Below, in pieces: positions 1-10,602 of a stretch of DNA of 39,920 nt (within the stretch, counting starts at the first letter, position 1; every line of letters starts with the position of its first letter). Where the stretch lies: assembly GCF_018614655.1 (NCBI RefSeq), contig NZ_JAGGOG010000013.1:357290-397209 (forward strand), written 5' to 3'. The stretch is from Pseudomonas fluorescens. GTDB lineage: Bacteria; Pseudomonadota; Gammaproteobacteria; Pseudomonadales; Pseudomonadaceae. A program made the translations under genes and the position numbers. A model generated the notes under the pieces. The model saw only the letters and a program-made list of their open reading frames with translations. It did not search any database and was not told where the DNA came from.

Positions 1-20
1 GCTCGACAGCTGCTACGGGG
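1..20. repeat. Right arm of a REP-like inverted repeat cut by the window edge
   Basis: The first bases match the right arm of the long inverted repeats at 8550-8640 and 26754-26870 (core CTCGACAGCTGCTACG). The left arm would lie outside the window. It sits just downstream of nicR, so it may act as the 3' end structure of that transcript. Confidence 0.7.
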
Positions 21-29
21 GGTCGGGGA

Positions 30-467
30 TCAGGGGGTAATGGGGTCATCAATCATCTTGCGCAGCAAAAACAGCACCGCCACGCGCTCGGCGGGGTTGA
101 GGTTGCTCAATGTCAGTTCGGTAATCTGCGCCGCGCAGGGCACGGTTTGCTGCACCAGAACGGCGCCGGACGCCGACAGATCGACCACCACTTTGCGCTT
201 GTCCTGGGGGTCCGGCTCAAGGCTAATCAGCTCTCGAGCCTTGAGGCGCTCGACGATGCCGCGGATGGTGGCCTGGTCGACGGCCGTGGCCTTCACCAGC
301 TCCGCCAGCGAACTTGCACCGTGATCGCGCAGCGCGCACAGGGTGACAAACTGCACAGCAGTGAGTTGGGAGTCGCCGACATTCTGCTGAAAAATCGCCA
401 GGTGGCGCTGATAGGCCTTGCGCAGCAGGTGGCCAACTTGTTCAGAAAAAACGTAGGAATCAGGCAC
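30..467 (-). CDS. nicR: MarR-family transcriptional repressor NicR
   Basis: This is a 145-residue winged-helix regulator of the MarR family. The helix-turn-helix lies at about residues 53-74 and the wing at about 85-95, with the family's charged D-x-x-D-K-R pattern. In P. putida KT2440, NicR represses the nic catabolic promoters and 6-hydroxynicotinate relieves the repression; that role is inferred here from its place directly after nicX. The start is GTG and no good ribosome binding site precedes it. No in-frame ATG was found upstream, so the exact N-terminus is uncertain. The gene is separated from nicX by 189 bases that hold a perfect 29-bp inverted repeat. The family call is firm; the nicR call rests on synteny. 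Confidence 0.88.
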   Translation of the reverse strand: MPDSYVFSEQVGHLLRKAYQRHLAIFQQNVGDSQLTAVQFVTLCALRDHGASSLAELVKATAVDQATIRGIVERLKARELISLEPDPQDKRKVVVDLSASGAVLVQQTVPCAAQITELTLSNLNPAERVAVLFLLRKMIDDPITP

Positions 468-559
468 GGCAGGGCTCGACAGGCGGTAAACGATGGGTAG
501 CCATGATGGCGGGGATGCTGGTTGGACTCAAGGTGTTCATTGACGGAACCGAGTCAAAC

Positions 560-648
560 TGTGGGAGCGGGCTTGCTCGCGAATACGGAGTGTCAGCCAA
601 ATATGCATTAACTGACCCACCGTATTCGCGAGCAAGCCCGCTCCCACA
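560..648. repeat. REP-type inverted repeat between nicX and nicR
   Basis: Two perfect 29-base arms (560-588 and 620-648), starting TGTGGGAGCGGGCTTGCTCG, enclose a 31-base loop. The element is typical of Pseudomonas intergenic REP sequences. It begins 8 bases beyond the nicX stop, so it could terminate or stabilise the nicX transcript and uncouple nicR from it. Confidence 0.9.
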
Positions 649-656
649 TTAGGTTT

Positions 657-1709
657 TCAGCGTGCCAGGGAAGCTGCGGGTGCTACTACATCCCCGCCCA
701 TCACCACCGCCTCATCATCGAGGTACACATCGCAATTGCGCAGCGGAATGTCCATATGGCACGGCGTCTTGCGCGTCCCGCCAACCTCGGTATTCGGCCC
801 GGTGGAAAACAGGAAGTTGCCGTAAAACGCCCGGGCATCCATGCACATGCCGTCGTTCTTGTCGTGCAAGCCCATGGCTGTCCACTGCGCCCGCGGCTGC
901 AAACCCCAGCCGATATGCGAGATGCCGTACACCTCAGGGTCATTGAAGTACTTCATGTAATCACGCAGGTATTCGGCCTCGAAACCACCGTGGATCCTGG
1001 TGATAAAGCCTTTCTCGATCTCCAGGGTGATCTTCTCTCGGGTGTAGGTCTTGAACGGCAGCAGAATGTCACCGATGTCCAACACCAGCACGCCTTCGGC
1101 GGTTTCTTCATTGGGCCAGGAAAACAGGAAGCCGCTGGGCCAGTGGTCCCAGCGTCCGGGCTCATCGGCAAAACCGTACTCGGTCACAGAGGGATACTGC
1201 CCCAGGGCCGCCCGGAAATCGCTGCCGGCGCGGGATTTGACGTGGATCGAGCGGGCCTTTTTCAGCAACTGTTCGGCGGCCAGCACGCGCACCTTGTCTT
1301 CCTCGGTGGGCAGCATCCGCGCCAGCACTTCCGGCGGCTCCACGGCCAGCAGAATACGGGTGCCTGTCTTGAGGATCTGCTCCTGCTCCGGTGAGTGCAG
1401 CAACATCATCGTATCGACAATCAGGTCCGCCGCTTCCAACGCCCGCTGCGCCGCGATATTGCCGGTGAGCGCGGTGTCGCCGCAGTAAGCCGTCATGTCA
1501 TTGCCCATGGCCTTGGGGTGGTTGAACGACGGCAACTCCACGGCATACACCTTTGCCCCTAGCCGCTGCGCCGCATCCATCGCGGCACGCACGGTGCGTG
1601 GGTCGGAATAATGGCTCTTGAGCACGGCGACGCTCTGGGTCGAGTCGACCTTCGATAGCGTCAACACGTGTTCGAACATCTGGGTCAGTTCGCAATCACT
1701 TACCGGCAT
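657..1709 (-). CDS. nicX: 2,5-dihydroxypyridine 5,6-dioxygenase NicX
   Basis: NicX is a cytoplasmic Fe(II) extradiol-type dioxygenase that opens the ring of 2,5-dihydroxypyridine to give N-formylmaleamate. The start chosen is the ATG at 1709, which follows a GAGGAG ribosome binding site; a longer frame opens 9 codons upstream without support. The resulting 350-residue protein keeps His265, His318 and Asp320, the iron ligands described for P. putida NicX, at identical positions. It is divergent from nicC, sharing a 308-base control region with two operator-like sites. No truncation is seen. Confidence 0.96.
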   Translation of the reverse strand: MPVSDCELTQMFEHVLTLSKVDSTQSVAVLKSHYSDPRTVRAAMDAAQRLGAKVYAVELPSFNHPKAMGNDMTAYCGDTALTGNIAAQRALEAADLIVDTMMLLHSPEQEQILKTGTRILLAVEPPEVLARMLPTEEDKVRVLAAEQLLKKARSIHVKSRAGSDFRAALGQYPSVTEYGFADEPGRWDHWPSGFLFSWPNEETAEGVLVLDIGDILLPFKTYTREKITLEIEKGFITRIHGGFEAEYLRDYMKYFNDPEVYGISHIGWGLQPRAQWTAMGLHDKNDGMCMDARAFYGNFLFSTGPNTEVGGTRKTPCHMDIPLRNCDVYLDDEAVVMGGDVVAPAASLAR

Positions 1710-1773
1710 TTCCCGTCTCCTCAGGTGCTGCACCAAGTTCAGGCACCGCGCTTCACTCTAGTGCATTTTTATA

Positions 1774-1781
1774 GTGTATAC
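1774..1781. promoter_or_regulatory. Operator-like GTGTATAC site, nicX side
   Basis: The core GTGTATAC sits in TATAGTGTATACGCC, 65 bases upstream of the nicX start. It shares AGTGTATAC with the perfect palindrome at 1948-1959 near nicC. One site near each divergent start fits a NicR operator pair, but NicR binding is inferred. Confidence 0.55.
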
Positions 1782-1947
1782 GCCATTTAAAAACGATAAG
1801 ACCTGAATTGATAGCAGACTGCAAGCGTCATCAAAAAACGTTACCAATAGAAACATAACCAATAAAATAAGGAACATTTAAGTTACACCGGATAAATATG
1901 GCCAAAATTACAATTTTTCAGGCATGGGCTTTTCATTTGAAAAAATG

Positions 1948-1959
1948 AGTGTATACACT
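1948..1959. promoter_or_regulatory. Perfect 12-bp palindrome, nicC side operator
   Basis: AGTGTATACACT is a perfect palindrome about 59 bases upstream of the nicC start. It is the better-matched partner of the site at 1774-1781. A MarR-family dimer such as NicR is the likely ligand. The rest of 1710-2017 is AT-rich and shows no open frame that looks like a gene. Confidence 0.6.
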
Positions 1960-1963
1960 TTAA

Positions 1964-3954
<1,991 letters not shown>

Positions 3955-3969
3955 ATAACGGAGACCACC

Positions 3970-4722
3970 ATGCTCAAGCCTTACCGCATCGGCCAGATCG
4001 TGCCGAGCTCCAACACCACCATGGAAACCGAGATCCCGGCAATGCTCACGGCGCGCCAGTTGATCCGCCCGGAGCGCTTCACTTTTCACTCCAGCCGCAT
4101 GCGCATGAAGCAGGTGCGCAAGGAAGAACTGGCGGCGATGGATGGCGAGTCCGACCGTTGCGCCATCGAACTGTCCGACGCCAAGGTCGACGTACTGGGC
4201 TACGCGTGCCTGGTGGCGATCATGGCCATGGGACTGGGTTACCACCGCAATTCCGAACAGCGCCTGCGCAAGGCCACTGCCGATAACGACGGCAACGCTC
4301 CGGTAATCACCAGTGCCGGTGCGCTGATCGAAGGCTTGAAAGTGATGGGTGCCAAACGCATCGCCATCGTCGCGCCCTATATGAAACCCCTGACCGAACT
4401 GGTGGTGGACTACATCCGCGAAGAAGGCTTTGAAGTGGTGGACTGGCGCGCCCTGGAGATCCCCGACAACCTCGAAGTAGCCCGCCACGACCCGGCGAAC
4501 CTGCCGGCCATCGTCGCCGGCATGAACCTGGAAGGCGTCGACGTTATCGTCCTGTCAGCCTGCGTGCAGATGCAGTCGCTGCCGGTGGTGGCCAAGGTCG
4601 AAGCGCAAACCGGCAAACCGGTGCTCACCGCCGCTATCGCCACCACCTACGCCATGCTCAAGGCCCTGAACCTGGAACCTGTCGTTCCCGGCGCAGGTGC
4701 CTTGTTGTCGGGTGCTTATTGA
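3970..4722 (+). CDS. nicE: Maleate cis-trans isomerase NicE
   Basis: NicE belongs to the Asp/Glu racemase superfamily and converts maleate to fumarate, the last step into the TCA cycle. The two catalytic cysteines are visible as Cys80 (in LGYAC) and Cys198 (in LSACVQ), 118 residues apart as in characterised maleate isomerases. The length of 250 residues is normal. A GGAG ribosome binding site precedes the ATG. The stop lies 12 bases before the preferred nicF start. Confidence 0.95.
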   Translation: MLKPYRIGQIVPSSNTTMETEIPAMLTARQLIRPERFTFHSSRMRMKQVRKEELAAMDGESDRCAIELSDAKVDVLGYACLVAIMAMGLGYHRNSEQRLRKATADNDGNAPVITSAGALIEGLKVMGAKRIAIVAPYMKPLTELVVDYIREEGFEVVDWRALEIPDNLEVARHDPANLPAIVAGMNLEGVDVIVLSACVQMQSLPVVAKVEAQTGKPVLTAAIATTYAMLKALNLEPVVPGAGALLSGAY

Positions 4723-4733
4723 GGATCTGCAAG

Positions 4734-5366
4734 ATGAGCGAACAATCCGTCGACGCCAACTACCAGGGCGTGTGGGGCAATCGCATCGGCTTCGGCAAAA
4801 AAGCCGCGCTGCTGATGATCGATTTCATGCAGGGCTACACCACAGCAGGCGCACCACTGTTTGCACCGGGCGTGGTCAGCGCCGTGGCTGAAAGCGTTGA
4901 GTTGCTGGCCAGCGCACGGCACCAGGGAATTACGGTGGTGCACACCAATATCCGTTACCATCCCGGCCATTTCGCCGACGGTGGCATCTGGGTGAAAAAG
5001 GCTCCGGTGATGAAAGACATGGTCGAGGGCAACCCGCTCGCTGCGTTCTGCACCGAGGTGTTGCCCCGGGACGATGAAGTGGTGATCAGCAAACAGTACG
5101 CCAGTGCATTTTTCGGCAGCAGCCTGGCCCCAATGCTGCACGCACAAGGGATTGACACCGTGGTGCTGGCCGGCTGCTCCACCAGCGGTTGCATTCGCGC
5201 GACCGCCGTGGATGCGGTGCAGCATGGTTTTCGCACCATCGTCGTGCGCGAATGCGTCGGCGACCGGCACCCGGCGCCCCACGAAGCGAACTTGTTTGAT
5301 ATCGACAGCAAGTATGGCGACGTGGTGAGCAAGCAGGAGGCGATGAGCAAATTCAGGGAGCGGTAA
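4734..5366 (+). CDS. nicF: Maleamate amidohydrolase NicF
   Basis: NicF is an isochorismatase-fold cysteine hydrolase that releases ammonia from maleamate to give maleate. The likely triad is Asp30 (in IDFMQGY), Lys120 (in ISKQYASAF) and Cys153 (in the STSGC segment). I chose the ATG at 4734 because GAGG lies at 4721-4724; an earlier in-frame TTG at 4719 would overlap the nicE stop and lacks a binding site. Length is 210 residues. The gene is fourth in the plus-strand nic operon. Confidence 0.94.
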   Translation: MSEQSVDANYQGVWGNRIGFGKKAALLMIDFMQGYTTAGAPLFAPGVVSAVAESVELLASARHQGITVVHTNIRYHPGHFADGGIWVKKAPVMKDMVEGNPLAAFCTEVLPRDDEVVISKQYASAFFGSSLAPMLHAQGIDTVVLAGCSTSGCIRATAVDAVQHGFRTIVVRECVGDRHPAPHEANLFDIDSKYGDVVSKQEAMSKFRER

Positions 5367-5410
5367 GGCTTCATCAAGAACCGCGCCATAGAGCGTGGTC
5401 TTGGCTAAAA

Positions 5411-5434
5411 ACTGAGGCTAAACACCGCCTCAGT
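5411..5434 (+). terminator. Intercistronic hairpin between nicF and nicT
   Basis: ACTGAGGC (5411-5418) pairs perfectly with GCCTCAGT (5427-5434) across an 8-base loop. No long T run follows, so it is a weak or partial terminator, or an RNA-processing site that lowers nicT expression relative to nicCDEF. Confidence 0.5.
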
Positions 5435-5529
5435 CTTCTGACACTGCCTTTGGACGTCGCTGGTACAGCACTCCGAAGTGCTGAAAAAGCGGCTCTATAA
5501 AAACCATAAGTCACCGCCAGGAGACACCC

Positions 5530-6840
5530 ATGCCCATTGCGAATGCAGCACCGGCGACCACACTCGCCGACCCGATCCACGCGCTTTATCACAAGATCAC
5601 CTGGAAACTGATTCCCTTCCTGTGTTTTTGCTACCTGGCTGCGTACCTGGACCGAATCAATATCGGCTTCGCCAAACTGCAAATGCTCGACCAGTTGCAG
5701 TTCAGCGAAACCGCCTTCGGCCTCGGCGCCGGCCTGTTCTTTGTCGGCTACATCCTCTTCGAAGTGCCGAGCAACCTGGTGCTGGAGAAGGTCGGCGCGA
5801 AGATCTGGATCGCCCGCATCATGATCACCTGGGGCCTGCTGTCGGCCTGCACCATGCTGGTCACCTCCACCACCCAGTTCTACATCCTGCGCTTCCTGCT
5901 CGGCGCCGCCGAAGCCGGGTTCCTGCCGGGCGTGCTGTACTACCTGACCACCTGGTTCCCCACCTACCGCCGAGGCCGGATCATCGCCCTGTTCATGATC
6001 GGCCTGCCGCTGTCCAGCGTGATTGGCGGGCCGTTGTCCGGGTGGATCATGGGCCACTTCGACCATATGGGCGGCCTGCGCGGCTGGCAGTGGCTGTTCC
6101 TGATCGAAGCGGTGCCCAGCGTCTTGCTCGGCATCTGGACCTTCTGGGCGCTGCCCAACAACTACCAACAAGCCAAATGGCTTTCGCCGCAAGAAAAGTC
6201 CTTGCTGGAAAGCGAGCTGCGCAAAGACGACGCCGACGGTGCCGGCAGCAAGCACAGCTTCCGTGACGGCTTCTTCAACCTCAAAGTGTGGATGCTCGGC
6301 GGCATCGACTTTTCGATCCTGCTCAGCGCCTACGCCATGGGCTTCTGGATGCCGACCTTCATCCGCAACGCCGGGATCATCGACACCTTCCACATCGGCA
6401 TCCTCACCGCCCTGCCAAGCGTTGCCGCGTTACTCGGCATGCTGCTGATCGGCGCCAGTTCCGACAAACACCGCGAGCGGCGCTGGCACATCATCGTGCC
6501 GTTCTTCGTAGGCGCCGTCGCCATGGCCACCAGCACATTCTTCACCCACAACGTCGTTGCCACCGTGGCCCTGTTTGCAATCGCCTCGGCGGCAATCATT
6601 GGCGCAGTGCCGGTGTTTTTCAGTCTGCCGGCGACGTTTCTCAAAGGCACCGCCGCCGCTACCGGTTTCGCCTTGGCCTGTTCTGTGGCGAACATCGCAG
6701 GCCTGGTGAGCAACTCGTTGATGGGGGTGGCGATCGACGTCACCGGCAGCAGTGCCGGCGCCCTGTGGTTTTTCGCCGGCTGCCTGATCCTCAGCAGCTT
6801 CCTGGTGATCGCCCTGCCGGCCAAGCTGGTGAATCGTTGA
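5530..6840 (+). CDS. nicT: MFS transporter NicT, probable nicotinate or pathway-intermediate uptake
   Basis: This 436-residue protein has about twelve hydrophobic segments and the anion:cation symporter style of MFS proteins, with the early YLDRINIGFAKL segment typical of the NarK/phthalate-permease-like group. It is in the inner membrane. In KT2440 a like transporter, NicT, is encoded with the nic genes; assignment here rests on that synteny. AGGAG precedes the ATG. The 163-base gap after nicF contains a hairpin, so expression may be partly independent. The exact substrate cannot be read from sequence. Confidence 0.85.
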   Translation: MPIANAAPATTLADPIHALYHKITWKLIPFLCFCYLAAYLDRINIGFAKLQMLDQLQFSETAFGLGAGLFFVGYILFEVPSNLVLEKVGAKIWIARIMITWGLLSACTMLVTSTTQFYILRFLLGAAEAGFLPGVLYYLTTWFPTYRRGRIIALFMIGLPLSSVIGGPLSGWIMGHFDHMGGLRGWQWLFLIEAVPSVLLGIWTFWALPNNYQQAKWLSPQEKSLLESELRKDDADGAGSKHSFRDGFFNLKVWMLGGIDFSILLSAYAMGFWMPTFIRNAGIIDTFHIGILTALPSVAALLGMLLIGASSDKHRERRWHIIVPFFVGAVAMATSTFFTHNVVATVALFAIASAAIIGAVPVFFSLPATFLKGTAAATGFALACSVANIAGLVSNSLMGVAIDVTGSSAGALWFFAGCLILSSFLVIALPAKLVNR

Positions 6841-6947
6841 TCTTGCCAAGCCCGGTAAACATCGGCCGGCTGAAAGAGCCATGGCACCAAGCCCGGAAGG
6901 CGTTAGAATCTGCGCCATTCCGAAGACCTCACTGACACGAGCCCTCC

Positions 6948-8096
6948 ATGAGCTTTGATTTCGACACGCTCCACTCCCGCCTCGGCACCGGCAGCACCAA
7001 GTGGAGCCGCTACCCGCAAGACGTCCTGCCGATGTGGATTGCCGACATGGACATCGCCGCGCCGCCCGCAGTTCTGGCGTCGCTGCACCAGCGCCTGGAC
7101 CAGCAAATCCTCGGTTACAGTGTGGCGTGCGACAAGGTACGCGAGGCCATCGTGGCCGATCTGTGGGCCAAGTACGCCTGGCGTGTGCAACCCGATGAAC
7201 TGCTGTTTTTGCCCGGTGTAGAGCCGGGTTTCAACATGGCCCTGCACGCCTTTGTCCAACCCGGGCAGCCGGTGGTGTTGCAAACCCCCAACTATCGTCC
7301 GTTGCGCTTGGCACCCGGCAATTGGAACCTGCCGAAGGTCGAGGTACCGTTCGAACTGAGCACCACGGGTGAATACCTCACGCCCCTGCCGGCCCTGCGT
7401 CAGGCGCTGAGCGGTGCAGGTGCGCTATTGTTGAGCAACCCTCACAACCCGATCGGCAAGGTGTTCCCTCGGGAAGAATTGCTGGCGGTGGCCACGGCTT
7501 GCCTGGACCAGGGCGCGCTGATCATCTCCGATGAAATCCATGCCGAGTTGTGCTTTGACGGTCGTCGACACATCCCCACGGCGAGCCTCAGTCCCGAGAT
7601 TGCCCAGCGCACCATCACCCTGATGTCGGCGAGCAAGGCCTATAACGTCGCCGGGCTGAAAACCTGCTTTGCCGTGATCCAGAACCCGGCCATTCGAGAA
7701 CGCTTCAATAATGCCCGCTGCGGCATGGTCGACAGTGTCAGCCCGTTGGGCCTGGAAGCCACGCGAGCGGCCTACAGCGAATGCGGGGACTGGTTGGAGG
7801 CGCTGGTCAAGTACCTGCAAGCCAACCGTGATTATCTGTTGAATGCGGTGCAAACCCGCCTGCCGGGCATCGTGATGCATGCCCCTCAAGGCACGTACCT
7901 GGCGTGGCTGGATTGCAGCGCCCTGGGCCTGGATGACCCGCAACAGTTTTTCCTGGAACAGGCCAAGGTCGGCCTCAGTGCCGGCCTGGAGTTTGGTGAT
8001 GACAGCCAGCAATTCGTGCGCCTGAACTTCGGTTGCCCGAGGTCGATGCTCGAAGAAGGGTTGCGGCGCATGGAGCGCAGTCTTCAGGGCGTTTAG
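6948..8096 (+). CDS. PatB/MalY-type pyridoxal-phosphate aminotransferase or C-S lyase
   Basis: A fold-type I PLP enzyme of 382 residues. The N-terminal KWSRYP...MWIADMD segment is the signature of the MalY/PatB cystathionine beta-lyase subgroup. NPHNPIG lies near residues 164-170, SDEIHAEL near 194-201, and the PLP lysine is Lys230 in SASKAYN. It probably cleaves cystathionine or cysteine conjugates to a thiol, pyruvate and ammonia. Distinguishing this from a true aminotransferase is not possible by eye. It stands alone, 107 bases after nicT. The ribosome binding site is weak. Confidence 0.85.
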   Translation: MSFDFDTLHSRLGTGSTKWSRYPQDVLPMWIADMDIAAPPAVLASLHQRLDQQILGYSVACDKVREAIVADLWAKYAWRVQPDELLFLPGVEPGFNMALHAFVQPGQPVVLQTPNYRPLRLAPGNWNLPKVEVPFELSTTGEYLTPLPALRQALSGAGALLLSNPHNPIGKVFPREELLAVATACLDQGALIISDEIHAELCFDGRRHIPTASLSPEIAQRTITLMSASKAYNVAGLKTCFAVIQNPAIRERFNNARCGMVDSVSPLGLEATRAAYSECGDWLEALVKYLQANRDYLLNAVQTRLPGIVMHAPQGTYLAWLDCSALGLDDPQQFFLEQAKVGLSAGLEFGDDSQQFVRLNFGCPRSMLEEGLRRMERSLQGV

Positions 8097-8107
8097 ACGC
8101 TATTCAG

Positions 8108-8136
8108 TGTGGGAGTGGCGATAGGCCTCTCCCACA
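8108..8136. terminator. Bidirectional hairpin between convergent genes
   Basis: TGTGGGAG (8108-8115) pairs with CTCCCACA (8129-8136). It lies in the 51-base gap between the convergent C-S lyase and Mop genes and probably ends both transcripts. Confidence 0.6.
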
Positions 8137-8147
8137 GTTGATGGCGC

Positions 8148-8363
8148 TCACAACTTGGCGATGGAGACTTCAGTCGACTTCACAAACGCAATCACCTCAC
8201 TGCCCACCTTCAATTCCAGGTCCCGCACCGAGCGAGTAGTGATAACTGAAGTGACGATGCCGGACGCGGTTTGCACGTCAATCTCGGACACCACTTCACC
8301 GAGCAGGATCTCCTTGATCACGCCTTTGAACTGGTTGCGCACGTTGATCGCTTTAATGGTCAT
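8148..8363 (-). CDS. Mop/TOBE-type molybdate-binding protein
   Basis: The 71-residue protein is a single TOBE (Mop) domain: it starts with the A-x-N-x-F-K-G-V-I pattern, has a central SGIVTSVIT strand and ends in the K-S-T-E-V-S-I element. Family members form oligomers that bind molybdate or molybdopterin in the cytoplasm and buffer molybdenum. AAAGGAAAG precedes the ATG well. It is not linked to a mod transport operon here. Nicotinate hydroxylase is a molybdenum enzyme, but a functional link to the nic cluster is only speculation. Confidence 0.88.
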   Translation of the reverse strand: MTIKAINVRNQFKGVIKEILLGEVVSEIDVQTASGIVTSVITTRSVRDLELKVGSEVIAFVKSTEVSIAKL

Positions 8364-8783
8364 GTCGGCTTTCCTTTAGCTGATGGGTCAATCCGCACGA
8401 ATGCGCAGGCGTTCAAAATGCACGCTCCGTAAAAACATTAAAAGGAATATATAACTCTTTATTTATTCCATAAAAACATATGAACTCACTCCCGCCCCTG
8501 TTGCCTGGCCAACACTCATTCAACAAAGTGCTCGACTTCTCACCCCTCCCGTAGCAGCTGTCGAGCCTTGGCGAGGCTGCGTATGCGGTGTGTCTGATGT
8601 ACCGAATACGCAGCCTCGCCAAGGCTCGACAGCTGCTACGCAGGGTTGTTTGAAGGTGTTCATATCACCTGCGCATCCAATGGCACAGAGACTGCATATT
8701 CCTTAAACGCATGATGGAACATGCCGATTTATTTTTCTGAATATAAGACAGCCTTCTCTCCCCGCCTTGTCCGGAGCCGTTCC
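8364..8783. other. Intergenic region with REP-like element and ABC operon leader
   Basis: No convincing gene lies in these 420 bases. The Mop promoter must lie at the left, where an AT-rich stretch occurs at about 8430-8480. A 35-bp perfect inverted repeat fills 8550-8640. The remainder, up to the ATG at 8784, is the presumed promoter and leader of the ABC operon; it includes the AT-rich segment at about 8728-8747. Confidence 0.6.
8550..8640. repeat. Long REP-like inverted repeat, copy B
   Basis: Perfect 35-base arms lie at 8550-8584 and 8606-8640 around a 21-base loop. The outer part (CGTAGCAGCTGTCGAGC) is identical to the copy at 26754-26870 and to the half copy at 1-20. The middle bases differ from the 26754 copy but stay paired. 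Confidence 0.92.
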
Positions 8784-9749
8784 ATGAAGCCTTTCGCCAA
8801 CCTATTCCTGGGCGCCTGCGCCCTTGCGTTCAGCCTGCAATCCCAGGCCGCTGAAACCGCACCCGCCGAAGTCCATCTGGACTACGCCTATTACTCCCCC
8901 GTCAGCCTGGTGCTCAAGCATTTCGGCTGGTTGGAACAGGCCTTGCCCCAGACCAAGGTTGGCTGGGTGTTGAGCCAAGGCAGCAACCGCTCCCTGGAGT
9001 ACCTCAACAGCGGCGGTGTCGATTTTGCGTCCTCGGCGAGTCTTTCTGCGGTGTTAAGCCGGGCCAATGGCAGCCCGATCAAATCGATCTACGTGTACAG
9101 CCGCGCCGAGTGGACTGCCCTGGTGGTACGCAAGGATTCGCCGTACCAAAGCGTCACCGACCTCAAGGGCAAGAAAATCGCCGCCACCAAGGGCACCGAC
9201 CCATACCTGTTTACCCTGCGCAGCCTGCAAAAGGCCGGGTTGACCAAGGACGACGTGGAGTTGGTGCACTTGCAGCACCCAGACGGTCGCACCGCGCTGG
9301 AGAAAGGCAATGTCAATGCCTGGGCCGGCCTCGATCCACATATGGCGGCCAGCGAGATCCAGGCCGGTTCGCGCCTGCTGTATCGCAACAAGGATTTCAA
9401 CAGTTACGGCGTGGTCAGCGCGACCGAGCGCTATGCCAAAGACCACCCGCAGACCATCGCCACGGTGCTGGGCGCCTATGAAAAAGCCCGGGACTGGTCG
9501 GTGAAACACCCCGATGAACTGGCAAAGCTATTGGCCGATGAGTCCGGCCTGCCCCTGGAAGTGGCCAGGCTGCAACTGTCGCGCACTGACTTGAGCAGCC
9601 CGTTGCTGACGGCCCGGGACATCGTTGCATCGAAGGCGGCCGCACCGATCCTGGTGTCCGAGGAACTGGTCCGTCGTGGGGTGAATGTCGATCAGGTGAT
9701 CGACCAATTGATCGACAGCTCATTTGGCCTTTCCCTCGCCCGCCCATAA
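8784..9749 (+). CDS. ABC transporter periplasmic substrate-binding protein, SsuA/nitrate/taurine type
   Basis: A 321-residue exported protein. The start at 8784 gives a clear signal peptide (Lys2, hydrophobic core ANLFLGACALAF, Ala-rich cleavage near residue 24); an upstream in-frame ATG at 8721 would bury it. The body follows the SsuA/TauA fold: an early YYSPVSLVLKHFGW segment, then LSQGSNRSLEYLNSGGVDFA, and VTDLKGKKIAATKGT. It captures a small sulfonated or related organic anion and delivers it to the following permease and ATPase. The ligand cannot be told from sequence. CGGAG precedes the ATG. Confidence 0.88.
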   Translation: MKPFANLFLGACALAFSLQSQAAETAPAEVHLDYAYYSPVSLVLKHFGWLEQALPQTKVGWVLSQGSNRSLEYLNSGGVDFASSASLSAVLSRANGSPIKSIYVYSRAEWTALVVRKDSPYQSVTDLKGKKIAATKGTDPYLFTLRSLQKAGLTKDDVELVHLQHPDGRTALEKGNVNAWAGLDPHMAASEIQAGSRLLYRNKDFNSYGVVSATERYAKDHPQTIATVLGAYEKARDWSVKHPDELAKLLADESGLPLEVARLQLSRTDLSSPLLTARDIVASKAAAPILVSEELVRRGVNVDQVIDQLIDSSFGLSLARP

Positions 9750-9760
9750 GGAAGGCGCTC

Positions 9761-10600
9761 ATGACCAGCAAAATCAAATCCTTGCCCGTCGACTTGACCC
9801 GGGCCACACCGCCGACGGCTAATCGCAGTGCCTGGCCGCGTCGACTCAAGGGCCTGGCATTGCCGGTGCTGATCATCGTGCTACTGGAGGTGATCGTGCG
9901 CATCGGCTGGCTGCCGTCCTACCAGATGCCTGCGCCCAGCGAGATCGCCGTCACCCTCGCAGACCTCGCCGAAGGTGCCTTGTGGAAGCACATCAGCGCC
10001 AGCGTGTTGCGGGTTGGGCTCGGGTTTGCCATCGGCGCCAGCCTGGCCCTGGTGTTTGCGGCCTGGGTCGGCTTGAGCCGCGAAGCCGAGGCTTACCTGG
10101 AACCCACCTTTGCGGGCCTGCGCTCTATCCCGAGCCTGGCCTGGGTGCCCTTGTTGTTGCTGTGGCTGGGGATCGACGAAACCTCGAAAATCGTGCTGAT
10201 TGCCATCGGCGCGTTCTTTCCGGTGTACCTCAATGGCGTGGCGGCGATTCGCGACATCGACCGCAAGCTGGTGGAGGTCGGGCAGATGTACGGATTCAAC
10301 CGCCGGCGCCTGGTGCGACGGATTCTCTTGCCCGCCGCCCTGCCCGGCCTGTTTACCGGGTTGCGTAGCGGCCTGAGCCTGGCCTGGATGTTCCTGGTGG
10401 CGGCCGAACTGATCGCCGCCACCAAAGGCTTGGGCTATCTGCTCAGCGATGGCCGGGAGACCTCGCGGCCAGACATCGTGCTGGCCGCGATTATCGTCCT
10501 CGCCCTGCTGGGCAAGATCAGTGACGGCCTACTGGCCGCCCTGGAAAAACACTGCCTGGCCTGGCGTGACACCTTCAACGGCCAGGGCACAGGAGACTGA
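9761..10600 (+). CDS. ABC transporter permease, SsuC/TauC type
   Basis: This 279-residue inner-membrane protein has about six membrane segments and the binding-protein-dependent permease domain. The coupling motif that touches the ATPase is visible as EVGQMYGFNRRRLVRRILLP, a form of the EAA loop, near residues 172-191. AAGGAAGG lies before the ATG and the gene is 11 bases from the binding-protein gene, so the three genes form an operon. Confidence 0.9.
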   Translation: MTSKIKSLPVDLTRATPPTANRSAWPRRLKGLALPVLIIVLLEVIVRIGWLPSYQMPAPSEIAVTLADLAEGALWKHISASVLRVGLGFAIGASLALVFAAWVGLSREAEAYLEPTFAGLRSIPSLAWVPLLLLWLGIDETSKIVLIAIGAFFPVYLNGVAAIRDIDRKLVEVGQMYGFNRRRLVRRILLPAALPGLFTGLRSGLSLAWMFLVAAELIAATKGLGYLLSDGRETSRPDIVLAAIIVLALLGKISDGLLAALEKHCLAWRDTFNGQGTGD

Positions 10601-10602
10601 TC

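Noticed and set aside
8413..8622. A 69-codon minus-strand frame upstream of the ABC operon
   Set aside because: It runs through the long inverted repeat and has no family likeness.
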